Shown one piece after another: positions 36,062-45,321 of a stretch of 64,000 bases of DNA (the first letter of the stretch is position 1; each line of letters starts with the position of its first letter). Made by a program: the position numbers and the translations under genes. The notes under the pieces are model-generated. The model saw nothing but the letters and a program-made list of their open reading frames with translations. It was not told where the DNA came from and made no database searches. Source of the stretch: Paenibacillus sp. JCM 10914 (GTDB lineage Bacteria; Bacillota; Bacilli; Paenibacillales; Paenibacillaceae); contig NZ_BAZR01000023.1 in NCBI RefSeq assembly GCF_001315105.1, forward strand, positions 1 to 64,000. Direction: 5' to 3'.

Positions 36062-36756
36062 ATGACCATTAAGAAGATTAAATATCATAGGGTATACGAA
36101 GATGTCATTGAACAGATCAAGAATCTCATACTGGAAGGAAACCTGGCACCAGGCGATGTATTGCCTACAGAGCGCGAGCTCGCACAGTCCTTCGGCATCA
36201 GCGGGGCACGCTGCGTGAAGCGTTCCGGATACTGGAAAGAGAAGGCTTGATCGAGGCCAGACCCGGCGGAGGCCGATTTTTGAGCAAGGTGCTGGATGTC
36301 GCGGAGGATCGCACCCGGATTATGGACAATATCGAACGCGCCACAATCATCGAACTGCTCGAGGCACGTGAGTTGTTCGAGACAGGCATTGTGGAGCTGG
36401 CCGCGAAGCGAGCGACCGAAGAGGATATCGCAGAGATCGAAGCTGCCTTCGAGAAATGGGGAGAGATTGATCTCGATGGAGATCGCTCGAAGCCGGATCA
36501 GGCGTTCCATCTTTCGATCGCGAAGGCAACGCATAATGTGGTGCTCGTGAACATGATTGAGCTGCACATGGATTTGCTGCAGCGCACGTTAAGCAAGACA
36601 GCTCAAATTCCCGGACGCAAGAGCGAGGTTTACGAGGAGCATTTGCTGATCGTCCAAGCGATTAAAGAGCGCGATCCGGTTAAAGCGAAGCTGGCACTGC
36701 TGAACCACTTGAGCAAGGTTCGGGAGAATATACAGAGAAACTACATTCATGTCTAA
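36062..36756 (+). pseudogene. GntR/FadR-family repressor (FCD domain), frameshifted
   Basis: Residues 1-75 form a GntR winged helix (VIEQIKNLILEGNLAPGDVL, LPTERELAQSFGIS); a missing base at 36199-36203 breaks the recognition helix, and the corrected reading is FGISRGTLREAFRILEREG. The second frame contains the FCD ligand-binding domain (LFETGIVELAAKRATEED, with metal-ligand D/H residues). Full length is about 232 residues. It sits between operator pairs and next to the promoter, so it likely represses itself and the downstream operon until an inducer binds. GAAAGGAAAG precedes the ATG at 36062. Confidence 0.85.
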
Positions 36757-36776
36757 AAAGGGGTGACCCTTTTTAG
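36753..36776 (+). terminator. Hairpin after the GntR gene
   Basis: CTAAAAAGGG pairs perfectly with CCCTTTTTAG around a four-base loop, starting at the stop codon. It may partly terminate, with operator 3 directly beyond it. Confidence 0.7.
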
Positions 36777-36780
36777 CACA

Positions 36781-36797
36781 AATTGGATAATCCAATT
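36781..36797. promoter_or_regulatory. GntR operator 3, before the AtuA-like gene
   Basis: AATTGGATAATCCAATT, a perfect palindrome around the central A, followed by ACCC as in site 1. It indicates separate control of the enzyme and transporter genes. Confidence 0.75.
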
Positions 36798-36841
36798 ACC
36801 CAATGGGCATGAGTGAATATTTTGGTAAAGAGGGACTGCAG

Positions 36842-38191
36842 ATGAATACAGACATTCGAATTTTATCACCCTGCGGAATGTTGGGCTATGGATTCCCGGA
36901 GCAATCCTTCATGAATGGAATGGAGCAGGAGTTGCACGGCATCGTGGTCGATGCCGGATCGACGGACGGAGGACCTCACAAGCTGGGCGCCGGCGTATCG
37001 ATTGTCAGCAAACGGGCGGTGAAGAAGGACCTGGAGATCATGATCACGAACGGACTCGCCCGCAAGGTTCCAATCATTATCGGATCGGCTGGCGGCTCCG
37101 GCGCTGACACGCACGTGAACTGGACACTGGACATTATCGATGAAATTTTACGAGATCATGACTTGCAGGCGAAGATCACCGTCATCTGGGCGGATTTTAA
37201 CCAGGAAGAAATTCATCGTGCTAGGGAAGAAGGACGGATTCAGGCGCTAAGCCCGAATATTCCGGCATTAACCGCGGAAGCGATTCATGAAACGAAGAGC
37301 ATCGTGGCACAGATGGGCCATGAGCCAATTGTGGAAGCGCTTAAGCAAGGCGGCGACATTATCGTCTGTGGACGAGCCTACGATCCATCGCCGTTCGCTG
37401 CGATCGGTATCTATCACGGCAAGGACCCTGGGCTTTCCTATCATCTGGGCAAGATCCTGGAGTGCGGCGCGCTCTGTGCAGAGCCGGGGACGACGAAAGA
37501 CAGCATTCTTGGCACGATCGGTGAGGACTACTTCACCGTACAGTCGCTGAATCCGGTGCGCAGATGCAGTCCGACCAGCGTTGCTGCCCACACGTTTTAC
37601 GAGAAAGAGCATCCGTATATTCTCCATGGACCAGGGTTCACGCTTGATCTGGAGGATTGCCGCTTCCATGAGACCGAGCCCGGCGTCGTACGTGTATTCG
37701 GCAGCAAGTTTATACCGGCAGAACAGTATTTCATCAAGCTGGAAGGTGCCAGACGCGTTGCCTACCGTACATTTGTCATTGCAGGCATCCGCGATCCGAT
37801 CCTGATCAGCAAGCTGGAGGAAGTAGAAGACTACGTACAGAATCAAGCGCGAGAGTATTATCGCGAGATTCCGCAAGAGGATTATCAGATTCAATTCTAC
37901 AATTACGGCAAGAACGGCGTGCTTGGCAGCAAGGAGCCCGAAACGTTCCAGGGACATGAGATTGGCGTAATGTTTGAGGTTGTGGCCAAGACACAGGAAC
38001 TGGCGAACAGCATCTGTGCTACGGTTCGTTCCACATTTCTACATTACGGCTACGATGGCCGCAAATCGACGGCAGGCAACCTGGCCTTTCCGTTCGCCCC
38101 AAGCGATATCGAGTTCGGCCCTGTCTACGAATTCTCTGTGTACCACCTCATGGAAATTAAGCATAATGCTTTTCGGATAGAGCAACGATAA
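36842..38191 (+). CDS. AtuA family protein (DUF1446)
   Basis: A 449-residue cytoplasmic protein of the AtuA/DUF1446 family, named after acyclic terpene utilisation in Pseudomonas. Landmarks: VVDAGSTDGGPHKLGAG, IIGSAGGSGADTHVNW, IIVCGRAYDPSPFAAIGIYH and GYDGRKSTAGNLAFPF. The family has no firmly known reaction outside terpene catabolism; here the sugar-type transporter suggests a different substrate. The ATG at 36842 follows AGAGGGACTG; the frame extends to 36803. It lies just after operator 3 and leads the operon. Confidence 0.82.
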   Translation: MNTDIRILSPCGMLGYGFPEQSFMNGMEQELHGIVVDAGSTDGGPHKLGAGVSIVSKRAVKKDLEIMITNGLARKVPIIIGSAGGSGADTHVNWTLDIIDEILRDHDLQAKITVIWADFNQEEIHRAREEGRIQALSPNIPALTAEAIHETKSIVAQMGHEPIVEALKQGGDIIVCGRAYDPSPFAAIGIYHGKDPGLSYHLGKILECGALCAEPGTTKDSILGTIGEDYFTVQSLNPVRRCSPTSVAAHTFYEKEHPYILHGPGFTLDLEDCRFHETEPGVVRVFGSKFIPAEQYFIKLEGARRVAYRTFVIAGIRDPILISKLEEVEDYVQNQAREYYREIPQEDYQIQFYNYGKNGVLGSKEPETFQGHEIGVMFEVVAKTQELANSICATVRSTFLHYGYDGRKSTAGNLAFPFAPSDIEFGPVYEFSVYHLMEIKHNAFRIEQR

Positions 38192-38203
38192 GGAGGATTC
38201 GAC

Positions 38204-38530
38204 ATGACTCAACTGGGCGACTTGGCGAAAGTGCTGCGAAGCAAGAACTCCGGGCCTTTCGAGATCACACTCGATGTGTTGTTTGATTCCAAAGAGCAGT
38301 ACGACCGAGTGAAACGGTCCGGTATTATAACCAAGCAGACCATATGCGATTTGTATCAAGTACAGGAGGAGCAGATTCACCACCTGGTCTTTTTCGACCA
38401 GGGGCTCGGCTTCAAGATTACCATCTCACGCGATATATCGTCCGGCAATGTCGGAGATCGGGATGTGTACGGAGCCCAGCAGCATGCTCCCCTCATGAAG
38501 CTTTCCATTGAACAACCGGAGGAGGGGTAA
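38204..38530 (+). CDS. DUF4387 domain protein
   Basis: A 108-residue protein (begins TQLGDLAKVLRSKNSGPFEI, includes VLFDSKEQYDRV and QGLGFKITISRD). DUF4387 proteins are usually encoded beside, or fused to, AtuA/DUF1446 proteins, as here with a 12-base gap, so the two probably form one enzyme. Function unknown. AAGGAGG precedes the ATG. Confidence 0.82.
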   Translation: MTQLGDLAKVLRSKNSGPFEITLDVLFDSKEQYDRVKRSGIITKQTICDLYQVQEEQIHHLVFFDQGLGFKITISRDISSGNVGDRDVYGAQQHAPLMKLSIEQPEEG

Positions 38531-38533
38531 GCG

Positions 38534-39427
38534 ATGAAAGTTCTGCGGCGTCTACGACAGGATTGGGTATTGTACGCGATGCTGTCACTGCCTCTGCTCT
38601 ACTTTTTCATTTTTCACATTATACCGTTGTACGGGATGAAGCTGGCGTTTCAGGATTACCGCATCTTAGGCGATCATATCTGGGTGGGCATGAAGCACTT
38701 TAACACCCTCTTTAGTTCGCCAGCCTTTGCCAGCGTGCTTCAAAATACGATTATCATCAGCGTGATGAAGATCATCTTTGTATTCCCGATACCGATCATG
38801 CTCTCGCTGCTCATTAATGAGGTGCGCAGCTCCAAGTACCGGAAGTATGTGCAATCGGTCGTATATCTGCCTCACTTCCTGTCGTGGGTCGTTATTGCAG
38901 GGATTTGGATTAGCTTGCTGAATCCGGCCGATGGCGGGGTAAACCTAATTGCTAATTTCTTTCAGATTCCATCGGTTGATTACATGACGAGCAAGGAACA
39001 CATTCGCTGGGTATTGGTATTCTCCGAAATCTGGAGAAGTGCCGGCTGGGACTCCATTATCTATCTGGCGGCTATTATGAAGATCAGTCCGGGATTATAT
39101 GAAGCTGCCAAGATCGACGGTGCAACCCGTCTGCAGCAGATGCGGTTTATTACGCTGCCCCACTTATACAGCACAGTTGTAACCGTCTTCATCCTGAACC
39201 TTGGATTTTTCATGAACGCCGGTTTCGACCAGGTATTTAACTTCATGAACGACTCCGTTATCAGTGTTGTCGATATTCTGGATACTTATGTATACCGTAT
39301 CGGTATCGGGAACGGCCAATTCGCTTACGCTACGGCGGCAAGCTTGTTCAAGGGAGTTATCGGAATCGTGCTGATTCTGGGTACACATTTTATTTCGAAA
39401 CGTATCTCGGGCAAGGGCGTTTGGTAA
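38534..39427 (+). CDS. ABC transporter permease, LplB/YtcP-type sugar family
   Basis: A 297-residue CUT1 permease with six transmembrane helices; the start (DWVLYAMLSLPLLYFFIFHI) and the loop YEAAKIDGATRLQQMRFITL are typical of the LplB subfamily. It forms a pair with the next gene. No ATPase is encoded in the operon, so a shared MsmX-like ATPase elsewhere is expected. It begins 3 bases after the DUF4387 stop. Confidence 0.87.
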   Translation: MKVLRRLRQDWVLYAMLSLPLLYFFIFHIIPLYGMKLAFQDYRILGDHIWVGMKHFNTLFSSPAFASVLQNTIIISVMKIIFVFPIPIMLSLLINEVRSSKYRKYVQSVVYLPHFLSWVVIAGIWISLLNPADGGVNLIANFFQIPSVDYMTSKEHIRWVLVFSEIWRSAGWDSIIYLAAIMKISPGLYEAAKIDGATRLQQMRFITLPHLYSTVVTVFILNLGFFMNAGFDQVFNFMNDSVISVVDILDTYVYRIGIGNGQFAYATAASLFKGVIGIVLILGTHFISKRISGKGVW

Positions 39428-39443
39428 AAAGGAGGGATTTACG

Positions 39444-40316
39444 ATGAGACGGCTGGAGTTTTCGAAAATCGTCATTTACGCAGTGTTGTTTCTGTTGACG
39501 CTCATGGTATTGGTTCCTCTCCTGAATCTGCTGGCGCTGTCCTTGACGGACCCGGGCAATGCCCATCTGATGGGCGGACTGGACATTTTCCCCAAGGGAT
39601 TCTCGACAATCAATTACCAATTGCTATTATCAAATCCGCTCATAACGGGCAGTATTCTGAATTCGGTGTGGATTACGATCGCTGGTACGTTTCTCAATCT
39701 GCTGTTAACGTCGATGGCGGCTTACGTACTGGCCCGAACCGAGTTTATCGGGAAAAAGTTCGTGCTGTTCTTCCTAATTGTGATCATGGTATTCGAACCG
39801 GGCATGATTCCTGAGTACCTGCTGATCAAAGATCTCGGTCTGATGAACACACTTACCTCGCTTATTTTGTACAAGGCGATTAATGTTTACTACTTATTTA
39901 TTCTGATGCGGTTCATTCAGGACATTCCGGAGGAAATTCTGGAGGCTTCCCGAATGGACGGGGCTGGACACTTCAGGCTGTATAGCCGTATCATCCTGCC
40001 GCTCTCCAAGCCAGGGTTGGCTACGCTCGGTCTGTTCTACGGGGTTTATCACTGGAATGAATACTTCCGGGCAACGCTGTATATTTCCGAGCCAAGCAAA
40101 TGGCCGCTACAGGTCGTGCTGAGACAGTTCGTTGTCCGCAAGGACAACACGTCGCTGGTCGGCAATCAGAACATGTTTGACAGCTCGATTAATTTTGACT
40201 TTGCTTCTCTACAGGCAGGTACGATCATCATTGCGATTGTGCCACTGCTGTTCCTATATCCTTTCATCCTGAAATATTACGCCAAAGGTGAGCTCGAAGG
40301 GGGAGTCAAAGATTAG
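39444..40316 (+). CDS. ABC transporter permease, LplC/YtcP-type sugar family
   Basis: A 290-residue CUT1 permease, second half of the channel. Landmarks: PLLNLLALSLTDPGNAHLMG, FLIVIMVFEPGMIPEYLLIK, and the EAA loop LEASRMDGAGHFRLYSRIIL. AAAAAGGAGGG precedes the ATG, 16 bases after the first permease. Confidence 0.87.
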   Translation: MRRLEFSKIVIYAVLFLLTLMVLVPLLNLLALSLTDPGNAHLMGGLDIFPKGFSTINYQLLLSNPLITGSILNSVWITIAGTFLNLLLTSMAAYVLARTEFIGKKFVLFFLIVIMVFEPGMIPEYLLIKDLGLMNTLTSLILYKAINVYYLFILMRFIQDIPEEILEASRMDGAGHFRLYSRIILPLSKPGLATLGLFYGVYHWNEYFRATLYISEPSKWPLQVVLRQFVVRKDNTSLVGNQNMFDSSINFDFASLQAGTIIIAIVPLLFLYPFILKYYAKGELEGGVKD

Positions 40317-40352
40317 GCCGGGAAGGGCAGCTTATTAACGGCTAGATAGAAT

Positions 40353-40400
40353 GAACTAAAGTTCTCATTGTCGAGCATTTCCGGTAAATCTCTTTAGTTC
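40353..40400 (+). promoter_or_regulatory. Stem-loop between permease and binding-protein genes
   Basis: GAACTAAAG pairs with CTTTAGTTC around a 30-base loop, in the 122-base gap before the binding-protein gene. No T run follows, so RNA processing or stabilisation is more likely than termination. Confidence 0.5.
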
Positions 40401-40438
40401 AAGCTATGTAGATGTTCAAATTTATAAAAGGGGAGACA

Positions 40439-41932
40439 ATGAACATGAAAAAGTTAAGCATGTTGTTAATCGTCGCAATGATGGCTATGGTCATGGCCGC
40501 TTGCACATCGAACTCGCCGGGCGGAGCCGACCCTGATCCTGGGACGACGCCTGATGGAAGCGGGGATCCGGCTACTTTGAAGATTGTGTACAAGGACGAG
40601 GGAACCTCAAATCCGGTGTCCGTGAAATTTTTCGAGACCTTGGAGCAGTCACTAGCAGAAGATGAAGGGATTAATGTAAAATTCGAGCTTGTTGATCTGG
40701 CTCAAGGCAGCTACGCAGAAAACTTGAATCTGCTGCTGCTCGGCGGTACGATTCCGGATATCATCTATTTCCAGGGCGGAGACCAGCAAATTTCGGATCA
40801 AGGCCTTTTGGAGGACTTGACTCCATATATCGAGAATTCAACGCATCTGAAGAATATCATGGAACCGCATAACCAGACCCGGATGAATAGCTATCCGTAC
40901 TTGTTATGGGTGAAGCCGCTCGCACCGAAGACTCCGGTTGTACGTGCCGATTGGTTTAATGCGATGGACAGCTCGACTGCACTTATGGAAGATCCTACGA
41001 TTGATAACTATCATGCGTTCTTTAAAGAATTGGTAGAGAAGAAGCCAGGTGATGGCAAGCCGAGCTACGCGCTTACGGCTGCAGGCGATATTGCAGAGAT
41101 CGATTTCATATTTGATACCGCTTTCGGTCTGGATGCAACCTGGTTGAAGAAAGACGACGGCACGTATGAATACTCCAAAGTATCTCAGAATGAGAAGGAG
41201 AAACTGACATTCTACAACCAGCTGTATCAAGAAGGTCTGCTAGATCCGCAGTTCATCACCAAGCAATGGGATACCAAGGAAGATGCATTCTATAAAGGCG
41301 ATGCAGCTGTAATTACGGGTACTGCGGGCAAAATCATCGATTTGTATGATGGCAGAATGCAGGAACTTGGTGGAGAAGAGGCGAACTTGGTCGTGCTGCC
41401 ACCGGCTAAGGGCGAAGGCGGCCAAGGATTTGGGGCAACCGACGTAACGAAAGAATCCAGAGGCCTTGCAATTTCCTCGCAGTCCGCTCATAAAGACGTC
41501 GCATTCAAGGTGTTCGATTATCTTGCAAGTCCGAAGGGCCAAATGCTGGATCGTCTCGGCTTTGAAGGTGAACACTATGAAGTCGCCGATGGAGAAATTG
41601 AACTGAACGAGAAGTATTATTCCGAATGGTATGCACGTTTCTGGGAGCCCGTGGAGATTGAGTCGGAGACGCCGTTGAAGACGCCTTTGCTTGGCGAACC
41701 AGGAACAGAAGCATTGCAGATGGCTTCCGAGTACTACACCGAGGATAATAATTTCATCATTCCAGAGCAGTTTATCGCGAACTGGGATGCGATGAACAAC
41801 CTGTATAAAGAATATTCAACCGATTTCATCACTGGTAAGAAGGATCTGGCACAGTTCGATCAGTTCGTGGAAGCCTGGAACAACGCAGGTGGAGCTGAGA
41901 TTACGCAATACGCTAACGACAACATCAAGTAA
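40439..41932 (+). CDS. Sugar-type ABC transporter substrate-binding lipoprotein (LplA/YtcQ family)
   Basis: About 497 residues with a lipoprotein signal ending VMAACTSN and a Gly/Asp/Pro linker; then a large family 1 binding fold (NLLLLGGTIPDIIYFQGG, YPYLLWVKPLAP, WDTKEDAFYKGDAAVITGTA). LplA/YtcQ relatives bind complex oligosaccharides or glycosides. AAGGGGAG lies just before the ATG at 40439 (40445 is also possible). It defines the substrate of the operon, which cannot be read from the sequence. Confidence 0.87.
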   Translation: MNMKKLSMLLIVAMMAMVMAACTSNSPGGADPDPGTTPDGSGDPATLKIVYKDEGTSNPVSVKFFETLEQSLAEDEGINVKFELVDLAQGSYAENLNLLLLGGTIPDIIYFQGGDQQISDQGLLEDLTPYIENSTHLKNIMEPHNQTRMNSYPYLLWVKPLAPKTPVVRADWFNAMDSSTALMEDPTIDNYHAFFKELVEKKPGDGKPSYALTAAGDIAEIDFIFDTAFGLDATWLKKDDGTYEYSKVSQNEKEKLTFYNQLYQEGLLDPQFITKQWDTKEDAFYKGDAAVITGTAGKIIDLYDGRMQELGGEEANLVVLPPAKGEGGQGFGATDVTKESRGLAISSQSAHKDVAFKVFDYLASPKGQMLDRLGFEGEHYEVADGEIELNEKYYSEWYARFWEPVEIESETPLKTPLLGEPGTEALQMASEYYTEDNNFIIPEQFIANWDAMNNLYKEYSTDFITGKKDLAQFDQFVEAWNNAGGAEITQYANDNIK

Positions 41933-41946
41933 GGAGCTTATAAATT

Positions 41947-43098
41947 ATGACTTCGTTTCGTGACCGAGTGAGGGGCGTGGTAATCTCTACCGCGCTCGGA
42001 GACGCCATGGGAGCTCCAATCGAGAAACTGACCTACGATCAGATTAAATCGAAATACGGACGCGTAGAATCCATTATGACCAGATGGCATAAGATGGACC
42101 TGCCTCATGATGTCCGGCTTGGCCGGGTAAGAGGTGATGGGATTGTTACAGACGATACGCTGATGACGATTGCGCTCATGAATGTGTATCACATCGAAGG
42201 CCGACACCTGGACGCTTATGATTTGGGCAATGAATTCGTGAAGGAAATCGCTTTTCGTAAGACATTCGTGCCTGAATTGGATCAAGAGACGCACATTATC
42301 GATCGGTTGTTCTATCCGGAAAAATACATCTTCATGCGCCATGTGCTCGCCAACTGCGATCCAAGGGAAGGCGGGATCGGTAATATGGTGAACTGCGGAG
42401 CGGCGATGTATATCGCCCCGATCGGGATTGTGAATGCAGGGCATCCGAAAGCGGCCTACGATGAAGCGATTCTGTTCGCGATGGGCCATCAAAACAGTTA
42501 TGGTCTCGAAGCGGCAGGAGTACTCGCCGCCTGTGTCGCCAAGGCGTTCGAGCCGGGCGTGACAGTTGATGATATCATCAAGACAGCCATTCATCTTGCC
42601 AAGGACGGTACAAAAGCGGCCATTGAGGAAATGACTGAAGCCGCACGCGAACTGCGCGATCGGCGCGACGATATGGATCAAGTCATCGCGGTATTCCAGC
42701 GGATCATGCTCAAGTATTCGCCGATGGGCGACGACGTAAGCCGCCATATCGACAAAGTCGGGGTACCGAGCAACCACTATACGCCTAGCCGACTCTGGTC
42801 GATCGAGGAATTGCCTATGGCACTGGCGTTCATGGTGCTAAATGATGGGGAGTATTACCGCACCATTCAAGACGGCGTTAATTCCGGACGGGATACCGAT
42901 TCCATCGGCGTCATGGCCGGCGTCATCTTGGGCGCCATGTATGGTGCGGAGATCGTTCATCAAGAAGACATCGAGCAGTTGAACAAGGTCAATCGTCTGG
43001 ACTTGCTTGATATCGCAGATCGGTTCAGCGAGGTTGCCGCCAGCATCATCAAGGAAGACCTTCAGTCGCACGCTGCCAGACAGAGCGTCCTTAACTAA
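41947..43098 (+). CDS. ADP-ribosylglycohydrolase family protein (first copy)
   Basis: A 383-residue, cytoplasmic, all-helical ADP-ribosylglycohydrolase (DraG/ARH) fold. Metal ligands: TDDTLM (about 65-70) and SGRDTDSIGVMAG near the C-terminus, with DAMGAPIE at the N-terminus. Known members cleave N- or O-glycosidic bonds to ADP-ribose; others hydrolyse ribosyl or related glycosides. In an operon with a sugar-type importer and a ribokinase-like enzyme, a catabolic glycoside substrate is more likely than a protein modification. AAGGAG precedes the ATG. Confidence 0.87.
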   Translation: MTSFRDRVRGVVISTALGDAMGAPIEKLTYDQIKSKYGRVESIMTRWHKMDLPHDVRLGRVRGDGIVTDDTLMTIALMNVYHIEGRHLDAYDLGNEFVKEIAFRKTFVPELDQETHIIDRLFYPEKYIFMRHVLANCDPREGGIGNMVNCGAAMYIAPIGIVNAGHPKAAYDEAILFAMGHQNSYGLEAAGVLAACVAKAFEPGVTVDDIIKTAIHLAKDGTKAAIEEMTEAARELRDRRDDMDQVIAVFQRIMLKYSPMGDDVSRHIDKVGVPSNHYTPSRLWSIEELPMALAFMVLNDGEYYRTIQDGVNSGRDTDSIGVMAGVILGAMYGAEIVHQEDIEQLNKVNRLDLLDIADRFSEVAASIIKEDLQSHAARQSVLN

Positions 43099-43101
43099 CC
43101 A

Positions 43102-43141
43102 CATCCCCGGATAACTACGATTTCATAGCGATCCGGGGATG
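43102..43141 (+). promoter_or_regulatory. Stem-loop between the two ADP-ribosylglycohydrolase genes
   Basis: CATCCCCGGAT pairs perfectly with ATCCGGGGATG around an 18-base loop. There is no T run, so it is likely a processing or stability element. Confidence 0.55.
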
Positions 43142-43184
43142 ATCTAATTCATTTAACTAGCGTAACTGGCTAGGAGGGAGAGCT

Positions 43185-45292
43185 ATGATACCTAACAACT
43201 ATGTAGAGACTGTATACGCAGGGTTTATCGGAATGAATATCGGGATTCGACTCGGTGCGCCAATCGAGCCGGTCGCCTGGACGTATGAGCGAATCGTGAT
43301 GTGTACGGAGATATCAGAGACTATGTTAAGCCATACCGGACGTTTGCGGCAGACGATGATGCCAATGGACCCGTTTTTTTCATCCGCGCGCTCTATGACG
43401 ATGCCGTGGATCGGGACCTGACGCCGGAGGATGTCGGTAGAGCGTGGCTGAATTACGCCCGTGAAGGCATTGGCATGTTCTGGTGGGGCGGTGAGGATAT
43501 CAGTACCGAGCATCGGGCATACGTCAATCTGCGCAAGGGTATTTCCGCACCGCGCTCCGGCTCGATCGAAGTGAACGGCACCGAGATGGCTGAACAGATC
43601 GGTGGCCAGATCTTCATCGATTCATGGGGGTTGCTGTTCCCGGGAGAAGTAGAGCAGGCAGCCGATTATGCGGAAAAAGCAGCCAGCGTATCCCATGATG
43701 GCAACGGCTTGTACGGCGCCCGCTTTATGGCGGCATGTATCGCCAAGGCTTTTGATGCATCCTCGATAGACGAGATCATCGCCGAAGGCCTGCGCATGAT
43801 TCCCGAGGATTCTACGTATGCGCGAGTCGTGCATGCCGTCATGGATTTCCAGCGTGAGCATCCGTCGGATTGGCAGGCGTGCCGTCAATATTTAGAGGAT
43901 CATTGGGGATACGATAAATATACCGGGGTGTGCCATATTATCCCGAACGCGGGCGTATGCGTACTGGCGCTGCTGTATGGCGAAGGGGATTTTGCCCGGA
44001 CGGTGGAGATCGCTTCGATGTGCGGCTGGGACACCGATTGCAACGCAGGCAATGTAGGCAGTATTCTTGGCGTATTCGGTGGCTTGGCGGGCATTCCGGA
44101 TCATTACCGGCAGCCGATCAACGATTTCATCGTGGCCTCCAGTGTGTCTGGCTACTTGAACCTGGTTGATTTTCCGACCTTCTCCAAGGAGCTGTCATTG
44201 CTGGGATATCGATTGAACGGCCAAGAAGCACCCCAGGCGCTTGTTGAATCCGTAAGACAGGGCGAGGTGTTACTTGACTTCGAACTGTCTGGTTCTACCC
44301 ATGGATTTCGGACTAGTAATACGTTCAAGACGCCTGTTGTACGCCATTCAACCAAGGTAGCATACGAGGGCAACGGCTCGCTGGAGATTGTGTTTGACCG
44401 CTTGGTGCAAGGGGACAGCAGCAAGATCTACTACAAACCGTTTTACCGGAGAGCCGAGTTTGATGACGAGAAGTATAAGCCGACCTTTGCTCCGCTAGCA
44501 TACAGCGGTCAGACGGTAACCGCTCAAATCCAAGTGGACCAGTGGGAAGGGGAACCAATCACCCTGACTCCGTATGTGCGCAACACGTACACTGGTGAGG
44601 ATGTGCTTCTGAGTCCGGTTACGCCTGTTGCGGGTCAATGGAATGAGATCCAATTCGTCATCCCGGATACGCAAGGCGCCATGATCGATGAGATCGGGTG
44701 GATTCTGGAGAGCCCGTCACCGCTGCTGAACCGCGCGATTGGCCGTTTGTTCATTGGGCGCTTCCATATTCATGGAACGGCGGATTATACGATTGACTTT
44801 GCCAAGCAAGCCAAGGAATTTGCATCCGTGACGCCGTTTGCGCACCACCGCGGCAAGTGGGAGCTAGATGGTGACAGCTTGCACTGCACAACGGAAGGCG
44901 ATACGGCTTCCTTCTCTGGTAATTATTACGCAACCGATGCTGTGGTGGAGGCGACGATTACACCAGTCACAGGCAACAGCCACGGTATGATCACTAGGGG
45001 GCAAGGCGTAATGCGCTATTACCTAGCTGGATTCGATGGACCGAACTCCGTCTCTTTCATCAAGCAAGAATTCGGAGTGAAGCGCCTGATTACCGCCCGT
45101 TACGATTGGGAGCTTGGCAAGACGTATCAGTTCAAACTGGTAGCCGAGCAGGATCGATTCACGTTGTATATTAATGGAGAGGATGTACTGGAGTGCAAAG
45201 ACAGTACGTTTGCTTACGGAATGTTCGGTTTTGGAAGTCTGGAAGACGGCGAGAACCGAATTAAGGATATTCACGTTCGAACCACGGTATAA
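43185..45292 (+). pseudogene. ADP-ribosylglycohydrolase family protein with C-terminal beta-sandwich modules, frameshifted
   Basis: About 702 residues in two frames joined by restoring one C at 43294-43297 (WTYERI-RDVYGDIRDYV). The N-terminal 370 residues are a second ADP-ribosylglycohydrolase domain with metal residues in FAADDDANGP and CGWDTDCNAGNVGS. About residues 375-520 look like a carbohydrate-binding beta-sandwich (GSLEIVFDRL, YYKPFYRRAEF), and about 540-702 like a LamG/DUF1080-type concanavalin fold (YLAGFDGPNSVSF, LYINGEDVLEC). No signal peptide is visible. It probably acts inside the cell on a large glycoside. AGGAGGGAG precedes the ATG. Confidence 0.82.
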
Positions 45293-45321
45293 GGGACTTT
45301 CTTGAAAAAGGAGCGGTATCA

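Noticed and set aside
37268..37957. 229-codon minus-strand frame inside the AtuA gene
   Set aside because: It is a shadow of the AtuA frame, which carries conserved family motifs and a start site.
41938..42777. 279-codon minus-strand open frame
   Set aside because: It is antisense to the first ADP-ribosylglycohydrolase gene; it lacks a ribosome site and family features.
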